A stretch of DNA of 64,000 nucleotides, from the NCBI GenBank assembly GCA_964449285.1, contig CAYUZX010000008.1, positions 4,070 to 68,069 on the forward strand. The letters are read 5' to 3'. A program made the translations under genes and the position numbers. The stretch's first letter is position 1; every line of letters begins with the position of its first letter. Of this stretch, positions 37,656 to 47,836 are shown in pieces. Below the pieces are notes generated by a model. That model was not told the origin of the DNA and did no database searches. It saw nothing but the letters and a program-made list of their open reading frames with translations. The stretch is from QYOJ01 sp964449285 (GTDB lineage: Bacteria > Bacteroidota > Bacteroidia > Bacteroidales > FEN-979).

Positions 37656-40106
37656 CTACCTTCCAACATCTCCCTTCCCCATCACCTCGAACCGGATGGT
37701 TAGCATCTCACCTTGCTGGTTGACCAGTGTGAGGGTATGCCAGCCGGGGGTGGGGGCGAGTTCCAACTGGTTGAGGACGGTTGTGCTTCCAAGATAGGTC
37801 TCGTCGAGATGCCAGTAGAGGATCCCTTCAGAATTGTGGTGCGCTGCCCTGAAGATGGCTGCTCCTGGGGTTCCGTCCAGCTCGACAGGGATGTAGATGT
37901 GGCTGTTGTTTTTCGGATAGATCATCCCGATCGGGTTGGTTGTGGATGATGATTCACATCCGGGAAACCATGATGGAAGGATTTTGTAGAATGGATTTTT
38001 CCGGCTGAAATAATATTCCTGAACAGGAGGGAGGAGAAACCACGATTTGTGGATAATCTGATCGGGAGAGATACAGCTCGAATTGACCTGAAAACTGCAG
38101 GATGGATCCAGGTGGACCAGGTGATGAAAGGGACATGAGCCTGTTTCTGCACCTCGTTTCGGAGCCAGGATCGTGTCTGTTAACTCACAAAGAGAGGAGG
38201 CACGGTAACCACTGTACCTGCAAACAACCAAGGAATCGAGCTCCGATCCGGGTATGGCGAACCATCCACTTTCCGGCAAGGCATCAAAGATCTCAAAGAG
38301 GATCGGTGCAGCCATTCCCAAACCGGTAAGTCCGGGTCTGCCCTCCCCTGTCGCATTGCCAACCCATACCCCGACTACATATTCCGGCGTAATGCCAATG
38401 GCCCAGGCATCCCTGTTTCCGAAACTGGTTCCTGTCTTCCAGGCTATTCTGCTAGAAGATGAGAATTGTTGCCACTGCATCTCAGTTTCTGGACGAGCAA
38501 CTTCCACCATCGCCTCAAAGGTAAGCCAGATGGTGCCCGCATCAAACCAGGACGTCACGTCAAGGGGAGGAGGAAAATTGACTTCACCCACCCGGTTGGC
38601 GTCTCTATCCTCGTCACGATCCCCACTCTCCCGGGACATATACCGTGGTGGATGAAAATCCTGCCTGGCATAACCCGAACGATCCATCAGGTAGTGGTTT
38701 AGTGTTCGTGCCATAGAGGCGTAAATGCCAGTCATCTCCCACAGTGAAGATTCGGCTGCCCCCAGGATCATCGCCAGGCCGTAATGACCGGCCGGTTTTG
38801 ACAGAGAGATCATCCCGATGTTACGTAGAAGTCCGTAAAACTGTTCATATCCATATGCCTGCAACATCTTCACTGCCGGTATGTTGAGGGAGCGTGCCAA
38901 CGCCCGTTTTGCAGGAACGGCTCCGTCGTAGGTTCGGTTGTAATTCTCAGGAACAAAACCACCCATCTGCGTTGGAATGTCGGGGACAAGTGTTGTTGGC
39001 AATAGCAGTCCATCGTTGAGCATAGCAGCAAAGAGAAAAGGTTTCAGCAGGCTTCCGGTACTGCGGTTTGCCGGAATGATATCAACAGCATTGCCATGCC
39101 TGCCGGTTCCATCTCCGGGAATATTCCCGATGTAAGCCCGCACTTCCCCTGTATTTGCCGACATCACCAGCGCAGCTGCATTGAAGATCTCATTCGCCTG
39201 ATGATATAGGGCATGCCGACTCAGGATTTCTGCTACCGTTTGCTGGAGAGTATAATCGAGGGTACTGTGAATCTTCTCTCCTTTATGCCCTTCAAGTATT
39301 GAGCGCACCAACAGATGTGGAGCCAGTTGAGGCAGGGGAAGCGGCATCCCGGGAAGATCTTCATCTTTTGCCAGGGAGCAGGTCTGCTTGTCGATTTCGC
39401 CGTGTTGCTCCAGAAGGTCGAGCAGATGGTTACGCTTCTCCCAAAGTCTGGCAGGATTTCGACCAGGGTAGATCAGTCCCGGACTGTTTGGTAGTACAGC
39501 CAGGGTAGCGGATTCACCCCAGGATAGGTTTTCGGGTTTGACCCCAAAATAGCGCCATGATGCAGCTTCCAGGCCAACCACATTTCCACCAAACGGGGCA
39601 TGGGATGCATAAAGCCCCAGGATCTCATCCTTGGAATAGCCAACTTCCAACCTGAGAGCCAATAGAATCTCCAGCAATTTCTCCGGATAAGTGCGCGGCC
39701 TGTTTTTTCGGGCAAGCCTGATCACCTGCATCGAAATGGTACTCCCGCCGCTGACAACCTCTCCCTGCTCAATATTCATCTTCAGGGCACGGATCAATGC
39801 AAACGGATTGATGCCCGGATGGAAATAAAACCAACGGTCCTCGTATGTGGTGATCGCCTTACTAAATTTCTCCGGCACCTGGTCGTTCCCGGGAAAACGC
39901 CACTGTTGATCCGAAGCGATCCGGGCGCCTAACAAATTGCCGGCCCGATCAGTTAACACGGTTGATGTCGAGTCGTGAAATAGTGGATCCGGTAACAAAA
40001 ACCACCAGAAAAGGAGGATCGCGAAAAGAAAAACCGGTGACAGCCCGATCAACCAACGCCTGACAGTTGGCAGGTGGCAGGTGGCAGGTGGCAGGTTATT
40101 TTTCAC
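37656..40106 (-). CDS. pbpC: Penicillin-binding protein 1C
   Basis: An 816-residue bifunctional peptidoglycan synthase homologue. After a membrane anchor (LIGLSPVFLFAILLFWWFLL) comes the glycosyltransferase domain (ITTYEDRWFYFHPGINPFALIRA and GGSTISMQVIRL), the transpeptidase domain with SxxK in RSTGSLLKPFLFA (~348), SLN in LARSLNIPAV and KTG in AWKTGTSFGNRDAW (~555), and the C-terminal BiPBP_C domain (about 720-810). The start codon is GTG 40106. The first ~18 residues (NNLPPATCHLPTV) come from a heptamer array, so a TTG slightly downstream may be the real start. It lies 15 bp after the alpha-2-macroglobulin stop, a conserved pairing. Confidence 0.93.
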   Translation of the reverse strand: MKNNLPPATCHLPTVRRWLIGLSPVFLFAILLFWWFLLPDPLFHDSTSTVLTDRAGNLLGARIASDQQWRFPGNDQVPEKFSKAITTYEDRWFYFHPGINPFALIRALKMNIEQGEVVSGGSTISMQVIRLARKNRPRTYPEKLLEILLALRLEVGYSKDEILGLYASHAPFGGNVVGLEAASWRYFGVKPENLSWGESATLAVLPNSPGLIYPGRNPARLWEKRNHLLDLLEQHGEIDKQTCSLAKDEDLPGMPLPLPQLAPHLLVRSILEGHKGEKIHSTLDYTLQQTVAEILSRHALYHQANEIFNAAALVMSANTGEVRAYIGNIPGDGTGRHGNAVDIIPANRSTGSLLKPFLFAAMLNDGLLLPTTLVPDIPTQMGGFVPENYNRTYDGAVPAKRALARSLNIPAVKMLQAYGYEQFYGLLRNIGMISLSKPAGHYGLAMILGAAESSLWEMTGIYASMARTLNHYLMDRSGYARQDFHPPRYMSRESGDRDEDRDANRVGEVNFPPPLDVTSWFDAGTIWLTFEAMVEVARPETEMQWQQFSSSSRIAWKTGTSFGNRDAWAIGITPEYVVGVWVGNATGEGRPGLTGLGMAAPILFEIFDALPESGWFAIPGSELDSLVVCRYSGYRASSLCELTDTILAPKRGAETGSCPFHHLVHLDPSCSFQVNSSCISPDQIIHKSWFLLPPVQEYYFSRKNPFYKILPSWFPGCESSSTTNPIGMIYPKNNSHIYIPVELDGTPGAAIFRAAHHNSEGILYWHLDETYLGSTTVLNQLELAPTPGWHTLTLVNQQGEMLTIRFEVMGKGDVGR

Positions 40107-40132
40107 TGTTTCGCTATTTCGCTACCTCACTA
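40060..40132. repeat. Heptamer array (five NTGGCAG) and octamer array (four TTTCGCTA-like) at the A2M/pbpC junction
   Basis: Five heptamers (CTGACAG, TTGGCAG, GTGGCAG three times; 40060-40094) lie in the first codons of pbpC. Four octamers (TTTCACTG, TTTCGCTA twice, CCTCACTA; 40101-40132) span the pbpC start and the stop of the alpha-2-macroglobulin gene. Confidence 0.85.
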
Positions 40133-43100
40133 CTTCAACCCACTCCCCGGCATCCCTGGCATAGATGGTATGGTTGTACATCGTTTCGCAGCTGGTAGAC
40201 GGAAGGTAAAAGCGTCCAAGATAGGTGGTGTTGAGCATGATACGGAACCGTTTACTCTTTCCCGCGTTGAGCGAAAAGAAGGTGTTCACCCGGTCGTCGC
40301 CGATGTATTGGTAGTCGAACTGGGAGGTTGTCTCCCCGGCCTTCGCCATGGCACTCATCCTGGCATTGATAATCTCCCATCCGGAGGGGAAGATCTGCGC
40401 CAGGGCAAGTTGTTCGTAGTTGCCACGAAGGCCTGGATTTGTTATAGTCACCTCAACCATGAATGTCATCCCCTGGGGAAGCTGTTTCGGATCAATCGGT
40501 CTCTCCTTCAGGTCCATCCATTTCACAGAGATTTTCAGGTCGTTGGATGCTGCCGTTTCCAGTCCGGGTGGAGGGATCCCGTTCAGAATCAGTTGGACAA
40601 AAAGGACGCCCTTTCCGGTGTTCTTTACCTCCACCGATCCCGGGGGAGATGTATTACGTTCAGGAATACCGATAAGCGCAAGACTCTTGGATGAGGTAAT
40701 ATACTGCATCTTGTCACGTCCAAACCGGTAACTGGCGGTCACCCCGCTCTCGTCATGATTTCCGGCATACTCGGCGATAGCCATAAGGGCATAAGCGGTG
40801 GTTTGGGTACTATACCATCCGTTTCCGGCGAGTTTTCCGGCGATTTCCTGCACCAGGGGTGTCGCTTTGGTGCGCATATTCATCAGGCACAACACCTCCG
40901 CAATGATCGCCTGATCCCGAAGCGTAGAACCGAAGGTTCCGGAGAGCTCATTATAGGGATTTACATCGTGGGAAGCCCGCTCGATGAGAGCCATTGCCAC
41001 TTCAGGCTTCCCGGCTTTCTGGTATGCTCCCGCCAGGTACCAGCGGGCGGTGTTTGAGAGGTCGTTCCATTCCCGTAACCTGTTCATCGCACCAAGGTCG
41101 GGATCTCCCGCCAGGGCAAGTGTAAACAAGCGGTAGGCTTGGATCAGATCGTTGTTGGAGTAACTCAGGTTGGCTTCCCATGTGGCTGCTTTTCGGCGTT
41201 GAAATGCTTTCCAGTTCCCAAACAGGTTTCCGGAAACAGCATAGCCCTGTTTTTCAGCTTCGATCAGGAAATGGCCGGCATAATTGGTTCCCCAGTCGCT
41301 TGGATACACACTTCCGGGCCACATGGAGAAACCGCCTCCCGGAACCTGGAAAGAGTTTAACCGTTTGATAGCTTCCCGGGTGTTGGTTTCAATTTCCTGC
41401 TTTCGTTCGGCCGACAGATCCATCATTGTATTCAGATAGAGCTGGGGAAACGCTGCGGAGACAGTTTGTTCGATGCAACCATAGGGATAATGTATGAGAT
41501 AGTTCATCCATTTCTCCAGGTTCATCGGGGGAATAGTGGAGAGCTCCACGGATCCGGAGTTTGTTCCGGCCATCCCGATGGGTTTGAAGGGTGCGCTCCA
41601 GGTATCGCCCGGGGAGATCGCTTTGCTGATCACGAAACTTATCGGTGGATTTGGATTGCGGATGTCGATTTCAATGGTCTGGGAGGATCTCTCCCCTCCG
41701 CCTGTGGCTTCGATCTCAACCGTTCCAACCCCAACCTGCGGTTTCACCTGCAACTCGAACATGGCTACCTGCTCACCAGGAGTTGTGAATGTAATCTGCT
41801 GACTTGCCTTCCCAACAACGATAAAAAACGCATTGGGCTTGATAGAGACCTCCACCTCCTTCACTTTTTGCTCCATAGCAAAGACCGTCACCGGAAGTTT
41901 CACGGTTTCCCCAGGACCCAGAACCCTCGGGAGAGTCCCCAGTACCATCAGGGGTTTGCGGACAAAGGCCGATTTTTCGGCCGAGCCAAAAGATTCTCCC
42001 TCTCCGGCGACTACCATCACCCGCACTGCTCCTATATAGTCGGGCATCCGGAAGGTATGTGCCCTGGTTTGCCCCTTCTTCAACTGAAAAACTCCGAGAA
42101 AACGTACCATCGGCACAAACCGGTTTGCCTTCAGGCTTCCCTGCAGCGCAGCCTCCTCGTCGCCACCTATACTCAATATCCGCTGCAGCTCTCCGGAATA
42201 GGCTCCCATCACCTGATCAAAAAGATCCCAACTTTTCACTCCCAGCGCCTCCCGGCAGTAAAATGCATTCCAGGCATCAGGTGTTTTGAACCGTGTAAGG
42301 TCGAGCAACCCCTGGTCCACAACGGCAAGGGTGTAGGTCATGGACCTCCCTGATGCCTCCTTCACGGAAATGGTAGCATCGGTGCCGGGCACCAGCACCT
42401 CCTTCATCTCAATCTCGGGCTTCAGGTGTGTCCCTGAATTTTCAACCAGGATAGGCAGGACACCGTAAAGCCGGATCGGCAGATCGTTAACTGTTTGCGA
42501 ATGAGGTTGAAGCAACGTGACAAACGCATAGATGTTAGGAGCCATCTCATTGGTTACCTCAAAGGTGATATCAGTTTGGCCCTTTGTTGAAGGAGCCCAT
42601 ATTGAACGAAGCACCTTTGAACCATTCTCCAAGGTGACAAGTACCCTGCCGCCTGCAGAGGAAGGAATGCTCAGTTTTACTTTATCCCCAACCCTATATT
42701 TCGGCTTGTCGGAGGTAAATATGAGCATGGTTGCAGCCTGCTTTTCCCCACCAGGCATCCGGAAATAGCCTTCCCAATCTACATAGATGACCTTCCCGGC
42801 CGAATGTCCCGAAGTCATATCCGTGACCTTAATCAGGTATCGCCCCCACTCTTCGCGGTTAGTAATGAACCGATATGAGGCTCTGCCATCGCTGGTCTGG
42901 ACAATTTGTGTGGCCTTCAAATTATGGCTCTGGTTGGCAATAAAACTCGCCGAGTATCCCGATTCTGTATCATCCCACCACCATCTCCAGTCAAGTTTGA
43001 AGACCTCTACCTTAAGCTTGTTTGAAGGAACTATAGCCTCTTCGGCGGTAATGTTGATCAGAGAGATGTCATATGCTTTACCGGCAACCAGGGCATAGGA

Positions 43101-45728
43101 TCTTTTTGGAGGTTGGGGCACACTAACGCCGGCAAAGGAAGCGTAGGGGAAATAGGGCACTGAAAATCTGTCGACACTGAAGCCGCCTCCCTCTTCAAAA
43201 ACCATGGTCTCAAAGTTGGCCTTAAGTACGCCCGGGGCGGATGCCGAAAGATGGATCCCGGGGATGAATTTCGCCTCTCCCTGCTCATTCAACCTGCCGG
43301 TGAAGATGGTTGTATTTTCAGAGCTGAACCCGGAGAAGGGAAAATCAAAGATATAACCGGGAAATTTTGTGAACGTTGAAGAGCTTTTAGTCAGCGTAAG
43401 GTTCACGGTAGCATTCAGGTTTGCAGCGATGGGGCCGGTGAGCCAATTCACCTTCATGGTGAGGTCGGGAATGCTGCCGGCAACCAACTTGTTACCAGGC
43501 ACATCCAGTAAGATCTTCAGCCTGTTTGGTTTTACCGTCTCTATCTTAAGCAACTTCTTGAATTCGGCTCCTCCAACCTTCACTTTCGCCATCCAGTTTC
43601 CTGTAGGTGCATCCGTCGCTGTAGCCACCTGGAAGGTATAGAAATTACCCAGGGTGGGTGATTTCACGAGGGATTTCATCAGCTGTCCGCGCGGATTGTA
43701 GAATGAGAAATTCACCGGGTGGTCTCTTGGCAATGTGCCCGTTGGATCATCAAGGATAAACGTGAGGAACAGTGAATCGCCTGGGCGCCAGATGCCACGT
43801 TCGCCATAAAGAAATCCCTTGATGCCGTGCTGAACTACCTCTCCTCCTACATCAAACATGCTGAGAGAGAGGACCCCTCCATCGGTAAGTCTGAGATAAC
43901 CCGTTTCCTTCCCCTGAGAAACCACGATAAAAAAAGGCTGCCGGGAAAGATTGATCACCGCAATTCCTTCACTATTGGAACGAACTTCTCCAAGCTTAAG
44001 TTGCTGGTAGTTAAATATTTCTATTTTCGCATCCGGAACAGGTTGTGCCGTAAGGAGGTTTGTAATATAGACATGGCATCTGTTTCCGCTACCCATCTTG
44101 GCGATTACTCCGAGGTTGGAAGCAAAAACATTCCGGGAGATCGATTTATTCATGTAATAGGTAGGCTTGCAGGGGTTGTCGCGATCCTGCCAGTCATAAT
44201 CCTCATAATTGTAGTAGGTGTAATTGCTGTAATAGCTCCAGTTACGATCGTTGATAGAATCGGGATCATAGGCCATCATCAGAATGGGTTCATCCCTGAT
44301 GGCGTTGGTTTGTCCGCATGGATAGGTGGAGTAATCCTTCCGGAAACTGAGCTGGATATTGTAGATCGCACCTGGTTCGGCCTTGATCAAATCGTTCAGG
44401 TCGATGGAAAAACGGTTCCAGGAGCCGTAATCGAGCACATTGGCAAGTGGGATCCTCTTCTTCAGCACTACACGGCTTACCCGGTAGAGTTCGTTGCTGC
44501 CATTCAGGTCATTCACCTGGAGAAATTGCAGGATATTTTTTTCGAAGATCCTGATCACCATGATGTCGACGGCTTTCAGGTTGACCGCTTCGAAGGGGAA
44601 AAGAAGTCCGGATGAGCCAGGCATGATTACGCCATCACCCAGGAATCGAACCGCAGGCATGGTGACCACCACCGGCAGGCGTGTAACAACTCCGTTACCG
44701 GCATGGGTTTGCAAGGAGGAATCTGTTATCCGCGAACCAAGTGTTTTGCCTGACAGGTTCCGCACTGCAGCTTCTATCACCAGCTGGACCGAATCGCCAC
44801 GAAGCTCTTGAGGGTAGATCTTCAATTCGTTGTCTTCAACAGCATAGCGGAGGTCACGAACTCCGCCAACGCTGAACAACCCACGCAAATTCTGTTTTGG
44901 GTCAAGTGGATCGGAGAACTGGATGATTATATATTGTTCCGGATCTTGCAACATCCTGGCTTTCAAAAAAATGAACTGATCCAGCGCGGGAATAACAACC
45001 CGCTCTTCGCCATGCTGGTCAGCTCCTATTGGTTCACCGTTCCAACATACCATCACCTCTCCTGCCGAGGTGGCCCTGATAATTGAATCGGCTCTGAAGT
45101 AGTGAATTTTCCCGCCATCTTCGTGAGTCCAGGTGACCGGAAGTTCAAGGCCATTCTGAGTGACTCCTACAACTCCCTCCACGGCCTCCTCCGAGGCAAA
45201 GTCGGAGGTGCGTAAGGTTCCAAACAGGCGCTCAAGAGCCAGGTCCTTATTGTTGTAGGCCTTATGGTTCAACACTTCTACTTCGAACTCCTGTTTCATG
45301 ACGTTGAATCCAAATTCGAATACGCTCATGGAATCCGGCAATTCGAACAGGGTGGAGAGTTGCAGCTTAGCCTGGAAGAATTCACCGGAGGGGAGGACAT
45401 TGCTGGGTCTGAATTCAACTGTGCGGTTATTAACGCGAAAGGTTTCGCCGATGATATCAGGTTTAAACTTGAAGAGTTTCTTCGGATCAAGACTGGCAAA
45501 AAGAGCTGAGTCAACTACATCATCAGCAAAGACAACCAGGATAGTCGACCTGCTGGAAATTACGCCGGAGGTAAATGCCTGGACATATTGTTGATAAGCC
45601 TGACTGATCTGATCGGGGGTAAAAGATGTTGTTCTGGACTGTTTCCATGGGTACAACACAAAGACAACAACGATGGCTGCAACCAGGACGGATGCACCAC
45701 CAGCGACAAACCAGGATCTTGTTTTCAT
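40122..45728 (-). CDS. Bacterial alpha-2-macroglobulin (PBP1C-associated)
   Basis: About 1868 residues from ATG 45728 (an in-frame start at 45767 precedes it). The N terminus is a membrane anchor (VLVAAIVVVFVLYPW), not a lipobox. It is followed by macroglobulin-like beta domains, an MG2/bait-region area (about 550-900) and a thioester domain with CIEQ in PYGCIEQTVSAAFPQLYLN (~residue 1420), then a C-terminal receptor-like domain. Known role of the family: trapping attacking proteases in the periplasm through the reactive thioester, with PBP1C repairing damaged wall. The retained Cys-Glu-Gln argues for the thioester-active type. It is first in an operon with pbpC. Confidence 0.93.
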   Translation of the reverse strand: MKTRSWFVAGGASVLVAAIVVVFVLYPWKQSRTTSFTPDQISQAYQQYVQAFTSGVISSRSTILVVFADDVVDSALFASLDPKKLFKFKPDIIGETFRVNNRTVEFRPSNVLPSGEFFQAKLQLSTLFELPDSMSVFEFGFNVMKQEFEVEVLNHKAYNNKDLALERLFGTLRTSDFASEEAVEGVVGVTQNGLELPVTWTHEDGGKIHYFRADSIIRATSAGEVMVCWNGEPIGADQHGEERVVIPALDQFIFLKARMLQDPEQYIIIQFSDPLDPKQNLRGLFSVGGVRDLRYAVEDNELKIYPQELRGDSVQLVIEAAVRNLSGKTLGSRITDSSLQTHAGNGVVTRLPVVVTMPAVRFLGDGVIMPGSSGLLFPFEAVNLKAVDIMVIRIFEKNILQFLQVNDLNGSNELYRVSRVVLKKRIPLANVLDYGSWNRFSIDLNDLIKAEPGAIYNIQLSFRKDYSTYPCGQTNAIRDEPILMMAYDPDSINDRNWSYYSNYTYYNYEDYDWQDRDNPCKPTYYMNKSISRNVFASNLGVIAKMGSGNRCHVYITNLLTAQPVPDAKIEIFNYQQLKLGEVRSNSEGIAVINLSRQPFFIVVSQGKETGYLRLTDGGVLSLSMFDVGGEVVQHGIKGFLYGERGIWRPGDSLFLTFILDDPTGTLPRDHPVNFSFYNPRGQLMKSLVKSPTLGNFYTFQVATATDAPTGNWMAKVKVGGAEFKKLLKIETVKPNRLKILLDVPGNKLVAGSIPDLTMKVNWLTGPIAANLNATVNLTLTKSSSTFTKFPGYIFDFPFSGFSSENTTIFTGRLNEQGEAKFIPGIHLSASAPGVLKANFETMVFEEGGGFSVDRFSVPYFPYASFAGVSVPQPPKRSYALVAGKAYDISLINITAEEAIVPSNKLKVEVFKLDWRWWWDDTESGYSASFIANQSHNLKATQIVQTSDGRASYRFITNREEWGRYLIKVTDMTSGHSAGKVIYVDWEGYFRMPGGEKQAATMLIFTSDKPKYRVGDKVKLSIPSSAGGRVLVTLENGSKVLRSIWAPSTKGQTDITFEVTNEMAPNIYAFVTLLQPHSQTVNDLPIRLYGVLPILVENSGTHLKPEIEMKEVLVPGTDATISVKEASGRSMTYTLAVVDQGLLDLTRFKTPDAWNAFYCREALGVKSWDLFDQVMGAYSGELQRILSIGGDEEAALQGSLKANRFVPMVRFLGVFQLKKGQTRAHTFRMPDYIGAVRVMVVAGEGESFGSAEKSAFVRKPLMVLGTLPRVLGPGETVKLPVTVFAMEQKVKEVEVSIKPNAFFIVVGKASQQITFTTPGEQVAMFELQVKPQVGVGTVEIEATGGGERSSQTIEIDIRNPNPPISFVISKAISPGDTWSAPFKPIGMAGTNSGSVELSTIPPMNLEKWMNYLIHYPYGCIEQTVSAAFPQLYLNTMMDLSAERKQEIETNTREAIKRLNSFQVPGGGFSMWPGSVYPSDWGTNYAGHFLIEAEKQGYAVSGNLFGNWKAFQRRKAATWEANLSYSNNDLIQAYRLFTLALAGDPDLGAMNRLREWNDLSNTARWYLAGAYQKAGKPEVAMALIERASHDVNPYNELSGTFGSTLRDQAIIAEVLCLMNMRTKATPLVQEIAGKLAGNGWYSTQTTAYALMAIAEYAGNHDESGVTASYRFGRDKMQYITSSKSLALIGIPERNTSPPGSVEVKNTGKGVLFVQLILNGIPPPGLETAASNDLKISVKWMDLKERPIDPKQLPQGMTFMVEVTITNPGLRGNYEQLALAQIFPSGWEIINARMSAMAKAGETTSQFDYQYIGDDRVNTFFSLNAGKSKRFRIMLNTTYLGRFYLPSTSCETMYNHTIYARDAGEWVEVVR

Positions 45729-45804
45729 GATATGGGATTTGAAGTAAAAATAAGAAAGAATTGACATGGGTTGCCATAATAATGATTGATTTGAATAGAA
45801 ATCG

Positions 45805-45812
45805 TAACTTTG
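45805..45812 (+). promoter_or_regulatory. Putative -7 element (TAACTTTG) for the M1 peptidase gene
   Basis: TAACTTTG fits TAnnTTTG and lies 29 bases upstream of ATG 45842, supporting that start over the in-frame codon at 45761. A TTG at 45786-45788 is 16 bases upstream, slightly short for a -33 element. Confidence 0.4.
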
Positions 45813-45841
45813 AGTGGAGATTATTTAGAGAAAGGCTGGAA

Positions 45842-47779
45842 ATGAAAAAATCGTGGATTAAAATCAATCTATCCATCGTAATCTGGTGTGCCACATTCCT
45901 GGCTTCAGCGCAACAGATTCCTCCTACAGATCAGTCTAAGGAGATTGCAGCAATGGAGATGAAGGCAAACATGGGGAAATTTAATTTCCCAACTCAAAAC
46001 CTCATCACCGATTACGATATCCGATACCATCGGTGTATCTGGGAAGCAGATCCGGCTCAGCGCTATATCCAGGGAGAGGTGACCACCTGGTTCGTTCCAA
46101 TTTCGGCTGGCTTTGACACCCTCCGGTTCAACCTCAGCGATTCCCTGATTGTCGATTCGGTGATATACCACTCCCTTGCCATTCCTTTTAACCATGCAGG
46201 TGAGATGCTGACCATCCCACTGCCAGCCGTTATCGGGATTCAAACCCTCGATTCAGCCTCGGTTTTCTATCATGGCATTCCTCCCAGCACCGGCTTCGGG
46301 TCGTTCAACACCGGGATGCATGACGACGTGCCAGTCATGTGGACGCTTTCTGAACCTTATGGGGCGAGCGACTGGTGGCCCTGTAAAAACAGCCTCACTG
46401 ATAAAGCCGACTCACTGGATATCATTGTCACCCACCCATCAGGCAACAGAGCTGCCAGTAACGGCATCCTGATATCAGAAACAATCAGTGGCAATACGGT
46501 TACATGTCACTGGAAACACCGCTATCCGATTGCCACTTACCTGGTTTGCCTGGCTGTTACCAACTATACCGCCTATTCCGATTGGGTCCCTTTCGAAACC
46601 AGCAACGTGGAGGTACTTAACTACGTCTACCCGGAAGATTCCGCCATGGCTGCTTCGCAAACCCCCGGCGTCATTCCAATCATGCAATTGTACGACACCC
46701 TGTTCGGGCTTTACCCGTTTGCCAGTGAGAAATACGGCCATTGCCAGTTTAACTGGAATGGAGGGATGGAGCACCAGACCTTCACCTTCCTGGGCTCCTT
46801 CGGCCATGAGCTGATAGCACACGAGCTGGCCCATATGTGGTTTGGCGATATGGTTACCTGTGCCAGCTGGGAAGATATCTGGCTGAATGAAGGATTTGCC
46901 ACCTATCTTTCGGGACTTACTTACGAACATATGTTTAACGGAGTATGGTGGATGCAGTTCAAACGCAGCCGGATCACCTTTGTGACCAGCCAGCCGGATG
47001 GTTCTGTATGGTGTGACGACACCACCAGTGTTAGCCGCATTTTCGATTCGAGGCTCAGCTATGCCAAAGGAGCCATGATCCTGCATCAGTTGAGATGGGT
47101 TATCGGAGATTCCGCCTTCTTCCCGGCAACCAATAATTATTTATATGATCCGGCTCTTGCCTATGGATTTGCCCATACATCTGACTTAAAGGCACACCTG
47201 GAAGCATCAGCCGGTCAGGATTTGACATGGTATTTCGATGACTGGTATACCGGGCAGGGCTTCCCCTCCTATCAGATCAACTGGACCCAATTGGGAGATA
47301 TGGTATCCATGATAATCGGCCAAACACAATCACACCCATCAGTGCCATTTTTTGAGTTACCACTGCCCATCCAACTAAAAAACCTGACACAAGACACGAT
47401 TATCCGACTGGACCATACCTTTTCAGGAGAAGTGTTCAACTTAACCATTCCTTTCAAGGTTGATTCTGTGCTACTGGATCCTGAGCTCTGGCTCATCACG
47501 GCGAATAACAACATCTCAGCGATTCGGGAAAAGAACATGGAAAGTATGATCGCGGTGGCTCCCAATCCCGTAAAGGATCTTCTTCGGATCACGTTTTTAA
47601 CATCCTTTGATAACATGATTATCCAGGTTGTGGATGAATCAGGAAAATTACTTCACGAAAGAGACGCCAGTAACATGCGATCCATCACGCTCAACTTTGA
47701 AGGGAGAGCGAGAGGGTTCTATTTTATCCGGTTCCTTTCAGGAGATGGTACTTATCTGAGAAAAATCGTGGTACTATAG
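45842..47779 (+). CDS. T9SS-secreted M1-family metallopeptidase
   Basis: About 645 residues from MKKSW. A signal peptide (LSIVIWCATFLASAQ) precedes the M1 N-terminal beta domain. The catalytic domain has the exopeptidase-type WNGGMEHQT, the zinc site HELAHMWFGD (~327) with the third ligand Glu in NEGFATYLSG, and a downstream Tyr in SRLSYAKGAMILHQL. The last ~80 residues form a T9SS sorting domain (VAPNPVKDLLRITF ... GFYFIRFLSGDGTYLRKIVVL). It lacks the long helical C-terminal domain of aminopeptidase N. Predicted to be an extracellular or surface aminopeptidase. Confidence 0.93.
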   Translation: MKKSWIKINLSIVIWCATFLASAQQIPPTDQSKEIAAMEMKANMGKFNFPTQNLITDYDIRYHRCIWEADPAQRYIQGEVTTWFVPISAGFDTLRFNLSDSLIVDSVIYHSLAIPFNHAGEMLTIPLPAVIGIQTLDSASVFYHGIPPSTGFGSFNTGMHDDVPVMWTLSEPYGASDWWPCKNSLTDKADSLDIIVTHPSGNRAASNGILISETISGNTVTCHWKHRYPIATYLVCLAVTNYTAYSDWVPFETSNVEVLNYVYPEDSAMAASQTPGVIPIMQLYDTLFGLYPFASEKYGHCQFNWNGGMEHQTFTFLGSFGHELIAHELAHMWFGDMVTCASWEDIWLNEGFATYLSGLTYEHMFNGVWWMQFKRSRITFVTSQPDGSVWCDDTTSVSRIFDSRLSYAKGAMILHQLRWVIGDSAFFPATNNYLYDPALAYGFAHTSDLKAHLEASAGQDLTWYFDDWYTGQGFPSYQINWTQLGDMVSMIIGQTQSHPSVPFFELPLPIQLKNLTQDTIIRLDHTFSGEVFNLTIPFKVDSVLLDPELWLITANNNISAIREKNMESMIAVAPNPVKDLLRITFLTSFDNMIIQVVDESGKLLHERDASNMRSITLNFEGRARGFYFIRFLSGDGTYLRKIVVL

Positions 47780-47804
47780 TTGGCAGTAGAATGTTAAGAT
47801 TATC

Positions 47805-47836
47805 TCTCATACTCTCATACCTCCCTATGTCCCTAC
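47805..47836. repeat. Octamer array of four units (TCTCATAC type)
   Basis: TCTCATAC twice, CTCCCTAT and GTCCCTAC fill the end of the convergent gap and abut the stop of the sigma gene. Confidence 0.75.

Noticed and set aside
41466..42353. Long plus-strand open frame opposite the alpha-2-macroglobulin gene
   Set aside because: Antisense shadow, rich in His, Gly and Cys with no domain; the opposite strand encodes a well-supported protein. The same holds for 43827-44615.
46475..47086. Minus-strand open frame (203 codons) opposite the M1 peptidase gene
   Set aside because: It lies across the zinc-site coding region of the peptidase, which explains its openness.
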